From positions 1 through 64,000 of the forward strand of contig JAFUPV010000025.1 of assembly GCA_017472605.1 (NCBI GenBank): DNA of 64,000 nt, written 5' to 3'. This document shows positions 35,622 to 44,120 of the stretch, piece by piece. Under the pieces are notes generated by a model. That model did not search any database. It saw nothing but the letters and a program-made list of their open reading frames with translations, and was not told where the DNA came from. A program made the translations under genes and the position numbers. This stretch comes from Lachnospiraceae bacterium. Its GTDB lineage: Bacteria > Bacillota > Clostridia > Lachnospirales > Lachnospiraceae. Within the stretch, counting starts at the first letter, position 1. Each line of letters begins with the position of its first letter.

Positions 35622-36563
35622 ATGAAAATAACTGTTGGTACCGGACAGCCCTTTTCTACGATTCAGGCTGCCCTTGAAGAAGCAAAAAACTATTCGTCTG
35701 AGCCGGTTACGATTCACATTCTTCCCGGCCGTTACTACGAAAAACTGGAGATTACCCAGGCAGACCTGACGCTGGAGGGCGACTGTGCCGAAGACACCAT
35801 TCTTGTCTATGACGATTATGCGCTGGAAATCATGCCAGACGGCATCAAACGCGGAACCTTCCGTACCTACACCCTGTTTATCGACGCGCCCAGGGTAACG
35901 CTTCGCAATCTGACAATCGAGAATGCTGCCGGTCCCGGCAAGAAGGTCGGTCAGGCCATCGCGCTTTACGCCGAAGGGGAAGGAATTGTTGTTGACGGAT
36001 GCCGCCTTCTCGGCAGTCAGGACACCCTGTTTACCGGACCGCTGCCTCCGAAGGAAGTGGAACCGGGCGGTTTTCGCGGTCCCAAGCAGCATGCACCAAG
36101 AATCAACGGAAGACAGCATTACAAAAACACTTACATCTGCGGCGGTGTCGATTTCATTTTCGGCAGTGCCACCGCATTCTTTGAAAACTGTACCATTGAA
36201 TCACTGGACGAACCGACCGGCTATGTGACTGCCGGTTCTTCACCGGAGGGGCAGGAATTCGGCTATGTCTTTGACCGCTGCCGCTTTATCGGTCAGGGTG
36301 CCCCGCAGACACGCTATCTTGGCCGTCCGTGGCGTGAATTTGCAAAGGTTGTCATCATGCGTTCTGAAATCGGCCCGCACATCGCTCCAATCGGCTGGGA
36401 TGACTGGGGGAAAGAACGTGCCCATGAGACCTGCTTTTTTGCAGAATATCAGAACTACGGTCCCGGTGCAGAGGGCAGCCGCCCGGAGTGGGTACATCGT
36501 CTGACGGACGAAGAAGCAGCCAGATATACCAGAGAAACGATATTTGCTGACTCCATCAATTAA
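35622..36563 (+). CDS. Pectinesterase-like carbohydrate esterase (CE8)
   Basis: 313 residues of right-handed beta-helix type. GSQDTLFTG holds Asp134 (acid/base), CGGVDFIFGSATAFFENC holds Asp177 (nucleophile), and YLGRPWREFAKVV holds the conserved Arg. All catalytic elements of pectin methylesterases are present. There is no signal peptide, so it likely de-esterifies imported methylated oligogalacturonides in the cytoplasm. The start follows GAGG (11 bases). It is a single-gene unit facing the nuclease operon. It forms a pectin theme with the GH105 and GH43 genes of the window, although it is not adjacent to them. Confidence 0.9.
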   Translation: MKITVGTGQPFSTIQAALEEAKNYSSEPVTIHILPGRYYEKLEITQADLTLEGDCAEDTILVYDDYALEIMPDGIKRGTFRTYTLFIDAPRVTLRNLTIENAAGPGKKVGQAIALYAEGEGIVVDGCRLLGSQDTLFTGPLPPKEVEPGGFRGPKQHAPRINGRQHYKNTYICGGVDFIFGSATAFFENCTIESLDEPTGYVTAGSSPEGQEFGYVFDRCRFIGQGAPQTRYLGRPWREFAKVVIMRSEIGPHIAPIGWDDWGKERAHETCFFAEYQNYGPGAEGSRPEWVHRLTDEEAARYTRETIFADSIN

Positions 36564-36584
36564 CCGGACGAATGAGATCAGAAG

Positions 36585-36646
36585 AGCCGAAGCGCGGCTG
36601 ACAGACGAATTTTCCATTCTTCTGTCATTGTGCCGCACTTCGGCTT
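36585..36646. terminator. Long hairpin between the pectinesterase and nuclease genes
   Basis: AGCCGAAGCGCGGC and GCCGCACTTCGGCT form the outer stem, with TGACAGA/TCTGTCA inside. It ends both converging transcripts. The last codons of the nuclease gene (around 36627-36645) lie in the right arm. Confidence 0.7.
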
Positions 36647-37728
36647 TCTCCATTCGCATAGTTAATGATCACGCCCGGCTGTACATTGTACACAAACACA
36701 TGAAAACAGACGCCTGTTCCCCGGTCTTCCACAGAGTACGCCTCCATCTCCACACCGGACGCTACCAGATTATTTCCGTCATAGACTGGCGTTACCCGAT
36801 ACATGACATGGTTTCCCGTTGTCCGGACATAGGACGCCACCTGATCTTCAAAGGGCAGCATGCCTTCCACATTGAGGTACCTGGTTCCTGTTATCAGATT
36901 CTGTACATTGGCATTCTCGCCGGTCAGCTGATAGCCGATCAGATGACAGCGGTTGTACAGGTACCGACCGTCTATGAATTCATATTTCACGGTATGCCAG
37001 CCGGATGGACGAACCTGCCCAATTGCCCCACGTTCTTCAGTCGGCATGATCTCGATTCCGACACAGGCACTGGCGGCGCTGCATCTTCCCAGACCATCCA
37101 TCGAGCCATAGGTTTCAAACGCTGTGGCCGTCAGTTCACTTTCTGAAAAGTCAGGGACGTTTCCATTTACCACAACATAGGGACTTCCGCTGTAAGCCGG
37201 AATGGATGCCAGGTCGACGGATTCCGTCGACTCCGGCTGCAGATATCCGGGAAGAACAGCAGAACCACTTCGTACTGCAATCCCCTGAAGCATCCCTTTC
37301 ACCTGAGACGACGCGTCGCTTAGCAGCGAACCTGCCGCAGCCTGAATCTTTGAAAAGCCGGGAATGCTGCGAATCTGATTCTGCACCTGGGGATGGATCA
37401 GCACCAGGCAGACAAATCCGGTAATCAGAACAGCAAGCATTCTTGCCAGCCATCGCTTCAGCCGACGGATCAGCTGTTTCCTCCTGGCTTCGCGCATGTA
37501 TTGTTTTCTTGTTTTCCGTCTGCCGGAAGCGTTCTTTCCTGCTGTTCCAAAGCCGATTCCTGTCTTTCGGCTTCCCGCTTTCCTGGTTCCTGCTTTTCCG
37601 CTTCCTGTTTTTTTGCTTCCTGCTTTTCCAATTCCCGTTTTTTCGCTTCCTGCTCTCCCGCTTCCCGCTTTTCCAATTCCCGTTTTTCCGCTTCCTGCTC
37701 TCCCGCTTCCTGTTTTTCCAGTTCTCAC
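36625..37728 (-). CDS. Membrane-anchored DNA/RNA non-specific endonuclease (EndA/NucA-like) with repeat tail
   Basis: 367 residues from a GTG at 37728; the weak ribosome site leaves a start at 37497 possible. Residues 1-70 are a basic low-complexity array of GSGK-type pentapeptides (GSGKAG, GIGKAG, GSGRAG). A basic helix precedes a single membrane segment, LARMLAVLITGFVCLVLIH (about 95-113). The outer domain contains NRCHLIGYQLTGENANVQNLITGTRYLN, the catalytic H-N motif of the beta-beta-alpha-Me EndA family. The active site should be outside the cell and the repeats inside. EndA-like proteins degrade DNA at the surface, during nutrition or DNA uptake. The repeat tail overlaps a 15-bp minisatellite. 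Confidence 0.85.
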   Translation of the reverse strand: MRTGKTGSGRAGSGKTGIGKAGSGRAGSEKTGIGKAGSKKTGSGKAGTRKAGSRKTGIGFGTAGKNASGRRKTRKQYMREARRKQLIRRLKRWLARMLAVLITGFVCLVLIHPQVQNQIRSIPGFSKIQAAAGSLLSDASSQVKGMLQGIAVRSGSAVLPGYLQPESTESVDLASIPAYSGSPYVVVNGNVPDFSESELTATAFETYGSMDGLGRCSAASACVGIEIMPTEERGAIGQVRPSGWHTVKYEFIDGRYLYNRCHLIGYQLTGENANVQNLITGTRYLNVEGMLPFEDQVASYVRTTGNHVMYRVTPVYDGNNLVASGVEMEAYSVEDRGTGVCFHVFVYNVQPGVIINYANGESRSAAQ

Positions 37729-37735
37729 GTTTCCG
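37545..37735 (-). repeat. 15-bp minisatellite coding the nuclease N-terminal tail
   Basis: About 12 degenerate units near GGAAGCGGGAAAGCA on the minus strand, starting about 20 bases after the sce7726-like stop codon and running through the first 60 codons of the nuclease. The unit contains no stop codon in any minus frame. One frame reads GSGKAG repeats and another a charged EKQEAKKQEAE coiled coil. Confidence 0.8.
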
Positions 37736-37755
37736 CTTCCCGTTTTTCTTCCTCC

Positions 37756-38427
37756 TTATCTTCTGCTGATTCGCGGTTTTCGTTTCCTTCTCCGCTTTCC
37801 TCCTGCTCTCCGCTTTGCTCCCGAAGCTTCTCTCTTCTCCTGATAAGCCTGCATGCGTTCCTGCATTTCCTGATAATCCCGTTCAAACAGTTCTTCACTG
37901 ACTGCCCGGCACAGCTGATCCGGGGGAACCAGCTCAATCAGCTTTCCTATGACAAACGCCTTGCTTTTCTGGGCGTAAGCAGGCATGTCCACCAGCTTCT
38001 GAAGCCCCGCCAGTTCATTGCGCCAGAGGATTTCCAGCTTTTTTCCCCACTCCATCTTCGGATTTTCCTGCGGCCGGCGCAGAAAGTAGAAATCAACACC
38101 TTCCGCTTCCTGTTCCGCTGTGATGATCCCCCACCACGCCGGTACATGCTCTTCGATGTGCATTGCATGGGAGGAACCAACCACTACAACATTCCGGTCA
38201 AAGTAGCGGTCATAGTCCTTTACCTGGCGGCCAAGTCTCGCATAACTGTCCGCATCGCTTTTAATTTCAATTCCGGTCAGTGCGTCTTCCGTCACCATGA
38301 CAAGATCAGCACGTGAACGGCCCATCTGCTTTTCTTCGATGATCCGGACCTTTCCGTACTGGTCTTCCAGAAAGTCAAACAGCGGCTCCCGGATATCTTT
38401 ATCATGTAATACTTTTTCTTCCCTCAT
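37756..38427 (-). CDS. sce7726-like PD-(D/E)XK family protein
   Basis: 223 residues from the Met at 38427 (AGGAGAG site). It begins REEKVLHDKDIREPLFDFLE. The nuclease-like core RADLVMVTEDALTGIEIKSDADSYARLGRQVKDYDRYFD has the D-x(n)-E-x-K arrangement of the restriction-endonuclease-like fold. This pattern is seen in sce7726-family and MmcB-like DNA-repair proteins. The C-terminal 25 residues are extremely basic (KRRAGGKRRRKRKPRISRR). Its function is unproven; nucleic-acid cleavage or repair is likely. It is followed 27 bases later by the surface nuclease gene. Confidence 0.7.
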   Translation of the reverse strand: MREEKVLHDKDIREPLFDFLEDQYGKVRIIEEKQMGRSRADLVMVTEDALTGIEIKSDADSYARLGRQVKDYDRYFDRNVVVVGSSHAMHIEEHVPAWWGIITAEQEAEGVDFYFLRRPQENPKMEWGKKLEILWRNELAGLQKLVDMPAYAQKSKAFVIGKLIELVPPDQLCRAVSEELFERDYQEMQERMQAYQEKREASGAKRRAGGKRRRKRKPRISRR

Positions 38428-38464
38428 TGGTCTCTCCTGATCGTTATCCGGCAGAAACAGGCTT

Positions 38465-38950
38465 TCAGGGGACATACTGGTAAGCAATGCGCGGAGTTCC
38501 GTTTGCGACATAGATAATTCCGCAGCGCACAAACCCACAGCGCTCCAGCGCCTGCTGCATCACCCGGTTATCCTGATGGGTATCTGCCCTCAGATCTTCA
38601 ATCTGCGCTCTGCAGAAACAAAACATTTCATCAAACACCCGCCGGATCACACCATCACTGGCAACACGATGAATCGCTCCGTAGGGCCGGTCATTCTTCC
38701 ATTGCCCGTCCTCAATGACTCCATAGAACGGGTCTTCACCGGGAACCAGCGCAAACGCCGCATGGACGATTCCGTTTTCCACGCAGACATATCCCTGGCC
38801 TTTTTCGATATCCGCTGCAATCATCTCCCTTGTCGGATACCCCTTCTTCCACTGAGTCGGATTGCCGCTGCGGTCCATGAAATCCTTTGCCGCGCGATAG
38901 ATTTCCATCAGCCGGTCCAGATCACCGGGCTGAGCTTTTCTGATTTCCAT
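38465..38950 (-). CDS. GNAT-family N-acetyltransferase
   Basis: 161 residues. The N-terminal MEIRKAQPGDLDRLMEIYRAAKDFM is the GNAT strand-1/helix-1 signature. IHRVASDGVIRRVFDEMFCFCRAQIEDLRADTH corresponds to the acetyl-CoA loop and following strand, and DNRVMQQALERCGFVRCGII is the closing helix. The V/I-A-x-D-G-V-x-R variant of the CoA loop is known in YhbS-like members. The start overlaps the peptidase stop (TAATG), so the two genes are coupled. The acceptor is unknown. Confidence 0.8.
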   Translation of the reverse strand: MEIRKAQPGDLDRLMEIYRAAKDFMDRSGNPTQWKKGYPTREMIAADIEKGQGYVCVENGIVHAAFALVPGEDPFYGVIEDGQWKNDRPYGAIHRVASDGVIRRVFDEMFCFCRAQIEDLRADTHQDNRVMQQALERCGFVRCGIIYVANGTPRIAYQYVP

Positions 38951-40104
38951 TACTCGTCCTCCTGTCCCTGTACCAGAGCCAGCGCACAGCCAATCGCCGC
39001 TTCCAGCGCACCATCCACCGTACTCACGTCAATCCACTCTTCTCTGGTGTGGGCACCTCCGCCCCGGACGAAGCCGGCACAAACAGCGGGGATTCCCATG
39101 GAAAGCGGGATGTTGCAGTCGGTGGACGCCTCCGCTTCCAGAGGCTTTACACCGGTTTTCGCCTGAATGATGGTCTGACAGGTTTCGGACAGCCACTGAA
39201 CCGCTTCCTGGTTCACAGACGCGGCACAGGGGCGTTCGCCAACCGTTTCACAGACAACCGTAACCTCCTGCGCTTCTGCCCGCTCCAGGTATTCCTGATG
39301 GATTTCATCCAGACATTTTTTCAGGTAAGCCTTTCCCTTTTTCAGAGCCTGCGCATCATCCGAGCGGTACTCAAACAGCATTGAAGCATCCTGTGGGATT
39401 GTATTCACTGACGTTCCGCCGGAAATCATTCCCACGTTGTAGGTTGTGTTTCCGTCAGTTGTCCACCCATAGAGTTTTTCAATCAGCCGGGACAGAACTT
39501 CGATTGCATTTGCGCGTCCAAAGTTTAAAAAGGAATGACCGCCTTTTGTTTTTGCCGTGATCCGATAGCGGACGGAACCGATGCAGCCGGTGTAAATCCG
39601 GTCACGGTACAGATCGAAGCCGAGAACCAGGTCCACGCGGCCTTCCAGGGTTTTCATTACCTGACGGCAGCCGGCCAGATTACCCAGTCCTTCCTCGCAG
39701 GTATCCGCTGCCAGCCAGAGACCGCAGGCTGTTTCCGGCTTTGTCTCATACAGATACTTGGCAAGAAACAGAAGGAGAACTGCGTTCACCGTGTTATCTC
39801 CGATTCCCGGACAAAACCACAGATCGTTATCCCGTTCCAGCTTCATCGGAACCGTCTCGTCGAACACAACATCCAGATGGGCAATGACAAGGCGGTTTCT
39901 GCTTCCCTCCTGAATCCGGTACGGAATCAGAAGACTGCCGCTTTGGTCCGTGGAGTACGGGATTTGAAATCGGTCCAGCCACTGCTGGCAATAGCGTCTC
40001 CGTTTTTCTTCCTGAAACGAAGGTGCCGGAATCTGTGCCAGTTCCTGCAGCGTTTCCAGAAAGAGTTGATGATTTTCTTTTACATAACGAGTCAGATTTC
40101 CCAT
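38950..40104 (-). CDS. M20-family metallopeptidase
   Basis: 384 residues from the Met at 40104 (AAAGGA site); an upstream frame is less well supported. LVIAHLDVVFDET carries the first metal-binding His-x-Asp. GIGDNTVNAVLLLFLA carries the bridging Asp, and LAADTCEEGLGNLAG the catalytic Glu pair. GGHSFLNFGRANAIEVLSRLI starts the dimerisation domain. The fold covers dipeptidases, tripeptidase PepT-like enzymes and amidohydrolases; the exact substrate is not predictable. It is first in a four-gene operon with GNAT, sce7726-like and nuclease genes. Confidence 0.85.
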   Translation of the reverse strand: MGNLTRYVKENHQLFLETLQELAQIPAPSFQEEKRRRYCQQWLDRFQIPYSTDQSGSLLIPYRIQEGSRNRLVIAHLDVVFDETVPMKLERDNDLWFCPGIGDNTVNAVLLLFLAKYLYETKPETACGLWLAADTCEEGLGNLAGCRQVMKTLEGRVDLVLGFDLYRDRIYTGCIGSVRYRITAKTKGGHSFLNFGRANAIEVLSRLIEKLYGWTTDGNTTYNVGMISGGTSVNTIPQDASMLFEYRSDDAQALKKGKAYLKKCLDEIHQEYLERAEAQEVTVVCETVGERPCAASVNQEAVQWLSETCQTIIQAKTGVKPLEAEASTDCNIPLSMGIPAVCAGFVRGGGAHTREEWIDVSTVDGALEAAIGCALALVQGQEDE

Positions 40105-40238
40105 GGCGCGTCCTTTCGAACATTTATTCGATATCATTATAATGCGAAATCCTGCTTTTGACAACCCCTATTTCCAACTTTTTTCATTTTTCTGTTTCGC
40201 AGAACGTTCATCCGGCAGACTTATATACACAAAGCAGG

Positions 40239-40282
40239 AAAACTGCCTCCGGAACCCATTTGTTTGCATCGGAGGCAGTTTT
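40239..40282 (-). terminator. Terminator after the TPR-small-gene unit
   Basis: AAAACTGCCTCCG (40239-40251) and CGGAGGCAGTTTT (40270-40282) form a perfect 13-bp stem with an 18-base loop. It lies about 50 bases after the last small gene on the minus strand, which supports transcription of that gene. Confidence 0.75.
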
Positions 40283-40333
40283 CTCATTTGTACAGTCATT
40301 TTCCGCAGTTCCCGGCGATCTGTCCAATGCCGG

Positions 40334-40471
40334 TCAGACACTGCAAATTTCAATCAGCACATATTCCGAATGTTCCTGTGTGCGGATTGTATATCCCCAT
40401 CCCGCAAAGCCGGAAGAGACAATCACTTCACATCCGTCAATGGAATATTGCCCATAATTCAGTCTGGCCAT
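40334..40471 (-). CDS. Possible 45-residue small protein
   Basis: An open frame starting MARLNYGQYSIDGCEVIVSS and ending IEICSV. It is glycine- and aromatic-rich with alternating polar and hydrophobic residues that suggest a small beta-sheet. It overlaps the end of the small membrane-protein gene in a different frame (start inside its last 12 codons). This arrangement fits translational coupling, because no ribosome site is visible. A strong terminator follows. No known family is recognised. Confidence 0.45.
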   Translation of the reverse strand: MARLNYGQYSIDGCEVIVSSGFAGWGYTIRTQEHSEYVLIEICSV

Positions 40472-40571
40472 CAGCGTTGTGATCACACCAACCGGCCAGA
40501 TCAGTCAGAAGATACAGAACGATCAGATGAAGAAGCAGGATTGCCGCCGCAATCATCCGAAACGCACCCAT
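40437..40571 (-). CDS. Small single-pass membrane protein
   Basis: 44 residues from the Met at 40571, six bases after an AAAGGGGG site that sits right behind the TPR gene's stop codon. The sequence MGAFRMIAAAILLLHLIVLYLLTDLAGW forms one hydrophobic helix (about residues 6-27), with a short polar tail CDHNADGQTELWAIFH outside or inside. The family is not recognised. Its tight position after the TPR gene suggests a membrane partner for that protein. Confidence 0.55.
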   Translation of the reverse strand: MGAFRMIAAAILLLHLIVLYLLTDLAGWCDHNADGQTELWAIFH

Positions 40572-40590
40572 ATACATCCCCCTTTCCGAA

Positions 40591-42561
40591 TTACTCTTCC
40601 TTTTCCGTCTCCGCTGCAGGCGTTTCCGTTTCAATCGCTGCCGTCTCCACTTTCTTCGCCTTCTTCATCTTTTTCAGCTTCCACTTGGCTACTGCCGGAA
40701 GACGCTTCTTCCAGAACAGGATGTTTTTCACATTTTTCTCCTGCTTCCGGTAAGCCTCTGCCTTCTCCTCCTCGCCAAGCTCTGTGCAGCAGGCAATCAG
40801 CATCTGGTAATCTGCCAGTGTTTTCTCGTCAATCGGAGCATCCAGCTTCGCGCAGATTTCCAGCGCCTGCTCCGTGTAAAGACATGCTTTATCCTTTTTG
40901 CTCAGCTCTTTGCAGTACTGGCCAAGCATGCGGTAATTATCGGCTGCTTCCTCGTTCTCGATTCCAAGGCGCTTTCTGATGTCAGCGGCACGCTCCTTGT
41001 ATTCCAGACCGCGCAGGACATCACCGGCATCCCAGTAGCATCCCCCCAGATCTTCATAGGACTGAGCCGTTTTCTCATGGGTCTCGCCCAGCTTCTCACG
41101 GCGAATCTCCAGGGCACGCTCACGATAGGGCAGACCATCCTCAACGTCAGCAGTCATGTAGCAAAGACCGACTTCATCGAAGGAATCTGCGGTCTGAACA
41201 TCGTCGTCTCCAAGAATTCTGCGGCGAATGTCCAGAGCACGCTCCAGATAGATCAGTCCCTTTACCGGCTTATCCATCTCACGGTAGAGAAGTCCAAGCT
41301 TCTCCAGTGCATCTGCCGTCTTCACATCATCATTTCCAAACATATCCTGAGTCAGCTTCAGCACATGCTCCATTGTGGAAAGCCAGGTCTTCTTATCACC
41401 TTTCAGGCAGTAGATTGTGCCAAGGTTGCCCAGCAGCGTCAGCATCAGTTCACTCTTTTCTCCAGAGCTGACACGCTGCATCTCAACCGCCTGTGTCATG
41501 TATGCCAGCGCCTTCTCATAGTCACCGCTTTCCGTACAGCCGATTGCCAGCTCATTGTACTCCACCGCACGGTTCTGAGCACTGCTCAGAGTCGGATACT
41601 CTGTGATTGGATTTTCCGGTTCCGGCACTGCTTCCTCTTCATCCGGTTCTGCCGGTTCCCAGATGTCGCCCAGTGTCGCATCCTCTTCATCCTGCGGCTC
41701 TTCCTCTGAAATCTCATCCCAGATCACTGACTCATCAAACACCTGGAACGTTTCCTCTGCATCCGGAGTTTCCGTTGTCTCCGCTTCTTCCATCATTTCT
41801 ACTTCTTTCTCAGCCACAGCTTCTTCCTCCTCTTCCAGGGCATCTTCCATTCCAGCTTCCGCATCTTCTTCCGTACCTACTGCCACAGCCTCCACGATCT
41901 CTTCCTCAGCACACGCTGCAGCAGTTTCCACCGCTTCATCCTCGACATCCTCAGCCGCAGCTTCCACAGCTTCTTCCTCTCCACACTCTGCCACTACTTC
42001 CGCAGCTTCTTCCACGGCATCCTCGGCCACTGCTTCCACAGCTTCTTCCACGGCATACTCCGCCGCAGCTTCTTCTACAGCATCCTCTGCCACTGCCTCT
42101 GCAGCTTCTTCCACGGCATACTCGACCACTGCTTCCGCAGTTTCTTCTACAGCATCCTCTGCCAATGCTTCCACAGTTTCTTCTACAGCATCCTCGTCCA
42201 CTGCCTCTGCAGCTTCTTCCACGGCATACTCGACCACTGCTTCCGCAGTTTCTTCTACAGCATCCTCTGCCAATGCTTCCACAGTTTCTTCTACAGCATC
42301 CTCGGCCACTGCCTCTGCAGCTTCTTCCACGGCATACTCGACCACTGCTTCCGCAGTTTCTTCTACAGCATCCTCGGCCACTGCTTCCGCAGCAAACTCC
42401 GCTGTCTCTGTCTCCCACGACTCTTCTTCCGGCTGAAAGCTGCCAAACAGTTCTTCCGGGTCGATTTCCAGAAACGTGCTTTCTTCCGGGTCTGCCTTCT
42501 CTTTCACCAGATCCAGTCCGTCCGTTTCTTCTTCCCACAATAATTTTTTCGTTTCTTCCAT
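40591..42561 (-). CDS. TPR protein with long acidic Ala/Glu repeat region
   Basis: 656 residues. Residues 1-55 are acidic. Residues about 57-230 are a tandem array of a 12-residue unit (AEDAVEETAEAV and close variants with VVEY or ALAE). Residues about 230-320 are acidic and irregular. From about 325 to 620 there are six to seven kinesin-light-chain-type TPRs (LGNLGTIYCLKGD, LEKLGLLYREMDKPVKGLIYLERALDIRRRILG, and so on). The C-terminus is basic (FWKKRLPAVAKWKLKKMKKAKK). There is no signal or membrane segment. TPRs bind proteins, while the repeat region probably forms an extended helix or disordered spacer. Function is unknown. The start follows GGAGGG. Confidence 0.8.
   Translation of the reverse strand: MEETKKLLWEEETDGLDLVKEKADPEESTFLEIDPEELFGSFQPEEESWETETAEFAAEAVAEDAVEETAEAVVEYAVEEAAEAVAEDAVEETVEALAEDAVEETAEAVVEYAVEEAAEAVDEDAVEETVEALAEDAVEETAEAVVEYAVEEAAEAVAEDAVEEAAAEYAVEEAVEAVAEDAVEEAAEVVAECGEEEAVEAAAEDVEDEAVETAAACAEEEIVEAVAVGTEEDAEAGMEDALEEEEEAVAEKEVEMMEEAETTETPDAEETFQVFDESVIWDEISEEEPQDEEDATLGDIWEPAEPDEEEAVPEPENPITEYPTLSSAQNRAVEYNELAIGCTESGDYEKALAYMTQAVEMQRVSSGEKSELMLTLLGNLGTIYCLKGDKKTWLSTMEHVLKLTQDMFGNDDVKTADALEKLGLLYREMDKPVKGLIYLERALDIRRRILGDDDVQTADSFDEVGLCYMTADVEDGLPYRERALEIRREKLGETHEKTAQSYEDLGGCYWDAGDVLRGLEYKERAADIRKRLGIENEEAADNYRMLGQYCKELSKKDKACLYTEQALEICAKLDAPIDEKTLADYQMLIACCTELGEEEKAEAYRKQEKNVKNILFWKKRLPAVAKWKLKKMKKAKKVETAAIETETPAAETEKEE
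41990..42395 (-). repeat. 36-bp coding tandem repeat inside the TPR gene
   Basis: At least ten 36-bp units (12 codons) encode the AEDAVEETAEAV array. Units are grouped into a higher-order 108-bp block that appears almost unchanged twice in succession, so recent expansion is likely. Confidence 0.85.
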
Positions 42562-42657
42562 TCTTACCCTCCAATACCAGATACAGGATCAAACTGTATA
42601 TTGTATTCAGCATACCATGTTTTAAAGCTGCTTTCAATTCCGTTTCCGGATTTTTCA

Positions 42658-44079
42658 TCATTTCTTCAAAGAAAACGATGCCAGACTCACATATCCGCGG
42701 CCGCAGTAGCGCAGATAAATCGCCTGGACGCCGTCCGGAATCGCGATCACGGCTTCATAATCCTTCCATTCATTGGAAGAACGGATTCCAATCCTTCCGC
42801 AGGGCTCCCCATCCCAGGCCGTCAGCACCTCAATGCAGCTGATGCCGCAGCCACCGCGGACACGAACCGCCACCCGGTTCACACCCTGACAGTCAAAGAA
42901 CTTAAAACCGGCGACCGCACCGTCACGCATGTTGGCAATGTAGCCTTCTTCTTCGTCTCCATCCTTTCCGTCCTGCATGATGCGCGGAAATCTGCTGTCA
43001 AGAAAACTGCCCGGATCGCCGGTATAGGCATTCTCCGTTTTGCAGAACAGATTGCAGGCCAGATAAGCCGGATATTCTCCTTCCCCCGGCAGCGGTCCTC
43101 CGTTTGGTCCACAGGACGTGATCATAACCTGAGGAATCGTCCCGTCCTCCTCAATCCGGATCGGTTCCATGCAGCCCTGACGGGAAAACGCAGTTCCGTT
43201 GGTCTGCCGATGGTAAAATATGTACCACTGCCCATGGATCAAAACCATTCCTCCATGGTTGTTTCCGCCATAGGCTGCCGGCATGTCAGCCGGTTTATAG
43301 TTGTCAATTCCAGTATCATTGTTGCTGACAATGGTTCCCCGGAACACAAATCCGTCCACCGGACTTTTGCTTGTCGCATAGCAAAGTTCATGGAACCGAA
43401 TGGAAGAATAGACAAAATAGTAGGTATCCCCGACCTTTCGAATGGAAGACGCCTCAAAAAATTCATGCCCCTCATATCCGCTTCCTTCACTGTAAGAAGC
43501 ACTTGGCATGAGGAAACGGGGAGCCGCCTTCACCGTCAGCATATCCGGTTCCAGCTCAATCACCATCGGACCGCTTCTGCTGCCGTCTCCTTTTGGGCAG
43601 AAACCGCTGTACAGATAGACCTGGTCTCCTTCCACAAGAACACCCGGATCAAACTGCGGCTGATCGCCGGCATGATTTCCCAGATACGTTCCATCCGGAT
43701 AGTGTACCGTTCCATAGTAGCGATAGGTTCCTGCCGGTGTGTCGCAGACAGCCACCGACACAACGCTCAGCTTATCCAGCACATAGTAAAGGTAATAGCG
43801 TCCGTCCGGTCCCTTTGCCACATCCGGCGCATAGAGACAAAAATCGCCGTCCGGGTTCATCGGGTCATCCGTGCGTCTGTAAATCACGCCCTCATACCGC
43901 CAGTCACTCAGATCATCCTCCGGAGCCGACCAGCAGACATAGTCATTGAGGCAGAACGCGTAACCGTTCCACCGGTCGTGAGAACCATAGACATAGACTC
44001 TCTTATCAAACACATAGGGCTCACCGTCCGGGATGTATTCCCAGGACGGGAGATAGGGGTTATAACCATTTTTCTTCAT
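42658..44079 (-). CDS. GH43-family glycosidase with C-terminal CBM6-like module
   Basis: 473 residues from the Met at 44079 (GAGGAGAG site). The five-bladed propeller starts YNPYLPSWEYIPDGEPYVFDKRVYVYGSHD. CLYAPDVAKGPDGRYYLYYV carries the pKa-modulating Asp, and GHEFFEASSIRKVGDTYYFVYSS the general-acid Glu. A CBM6-like beta-sandwich occupies about residues 345-473 (AVAGFKFFDCQGVNRVAVRVRGG). There is no signal peptide. GH43 enzymes are arabinofuranosidases, xylosidases or galactosidases, and this one probably works on imported plant oligosaccharides. It lies 41 bases after the HxlR gene and may share its transcript. Confidence 0.85.
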   Translation of the reverse strand: MKKNGYNPYLPSWEYIPDGEPYVFDKRVYVYGSHDRWNGYAFCLNDYVCWSAPEDDLSDWRYEGVIYRRTDDPMNPDGDFCLYAPDVAKGPDGRYYLYYVLDKLSVVSVAVCDTPAGTYRYYGTVHYPDGTYLGNHAGDQPQFDPGVLVEGDQVYLYSGFCPKGDGSRSGPMVIELEPDMLTVKAAPRFLMPSASYSEGSGYEGHEFFEASSIRKVGDTYYFVYSSIRFHELCYATSKSPVDGFVFRGTIVSNNDTGIDNYKPADMPAAYGGNNHGGMVLIHGQWYIFYHRQTNGTAFSRQGCMEPIRIEEDGTIPQVMITSCGPNGGPLPGEGEYPAYLACNLFCKTENAYTGDPGSFLDSRFPRIMQDGKDGDEEEGYIANMRDGAVAGFKFFDCQGVNRVAVRVRGGCGISCIEVLTAWDGEPCGRIGIRSSNEWKDYEAVIAIPDGVQAIYLRYCGRGYVSLASFSLKK

Positions 44080-44120
44080 TTCAGAATCTCTCCTCTTTCC
44101 TTCTGTTATTGCAATTCCGC

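Noticed and set aside
41603..42842. Long Pro/Leu-rich and Ser/Ala-rich open frames antisense to the TPR gene
   Set aside because: They are generated by the 36-bp repeat, which has no stop codons in several frames. The TPR frame has the ribosome site and recognisable domains.
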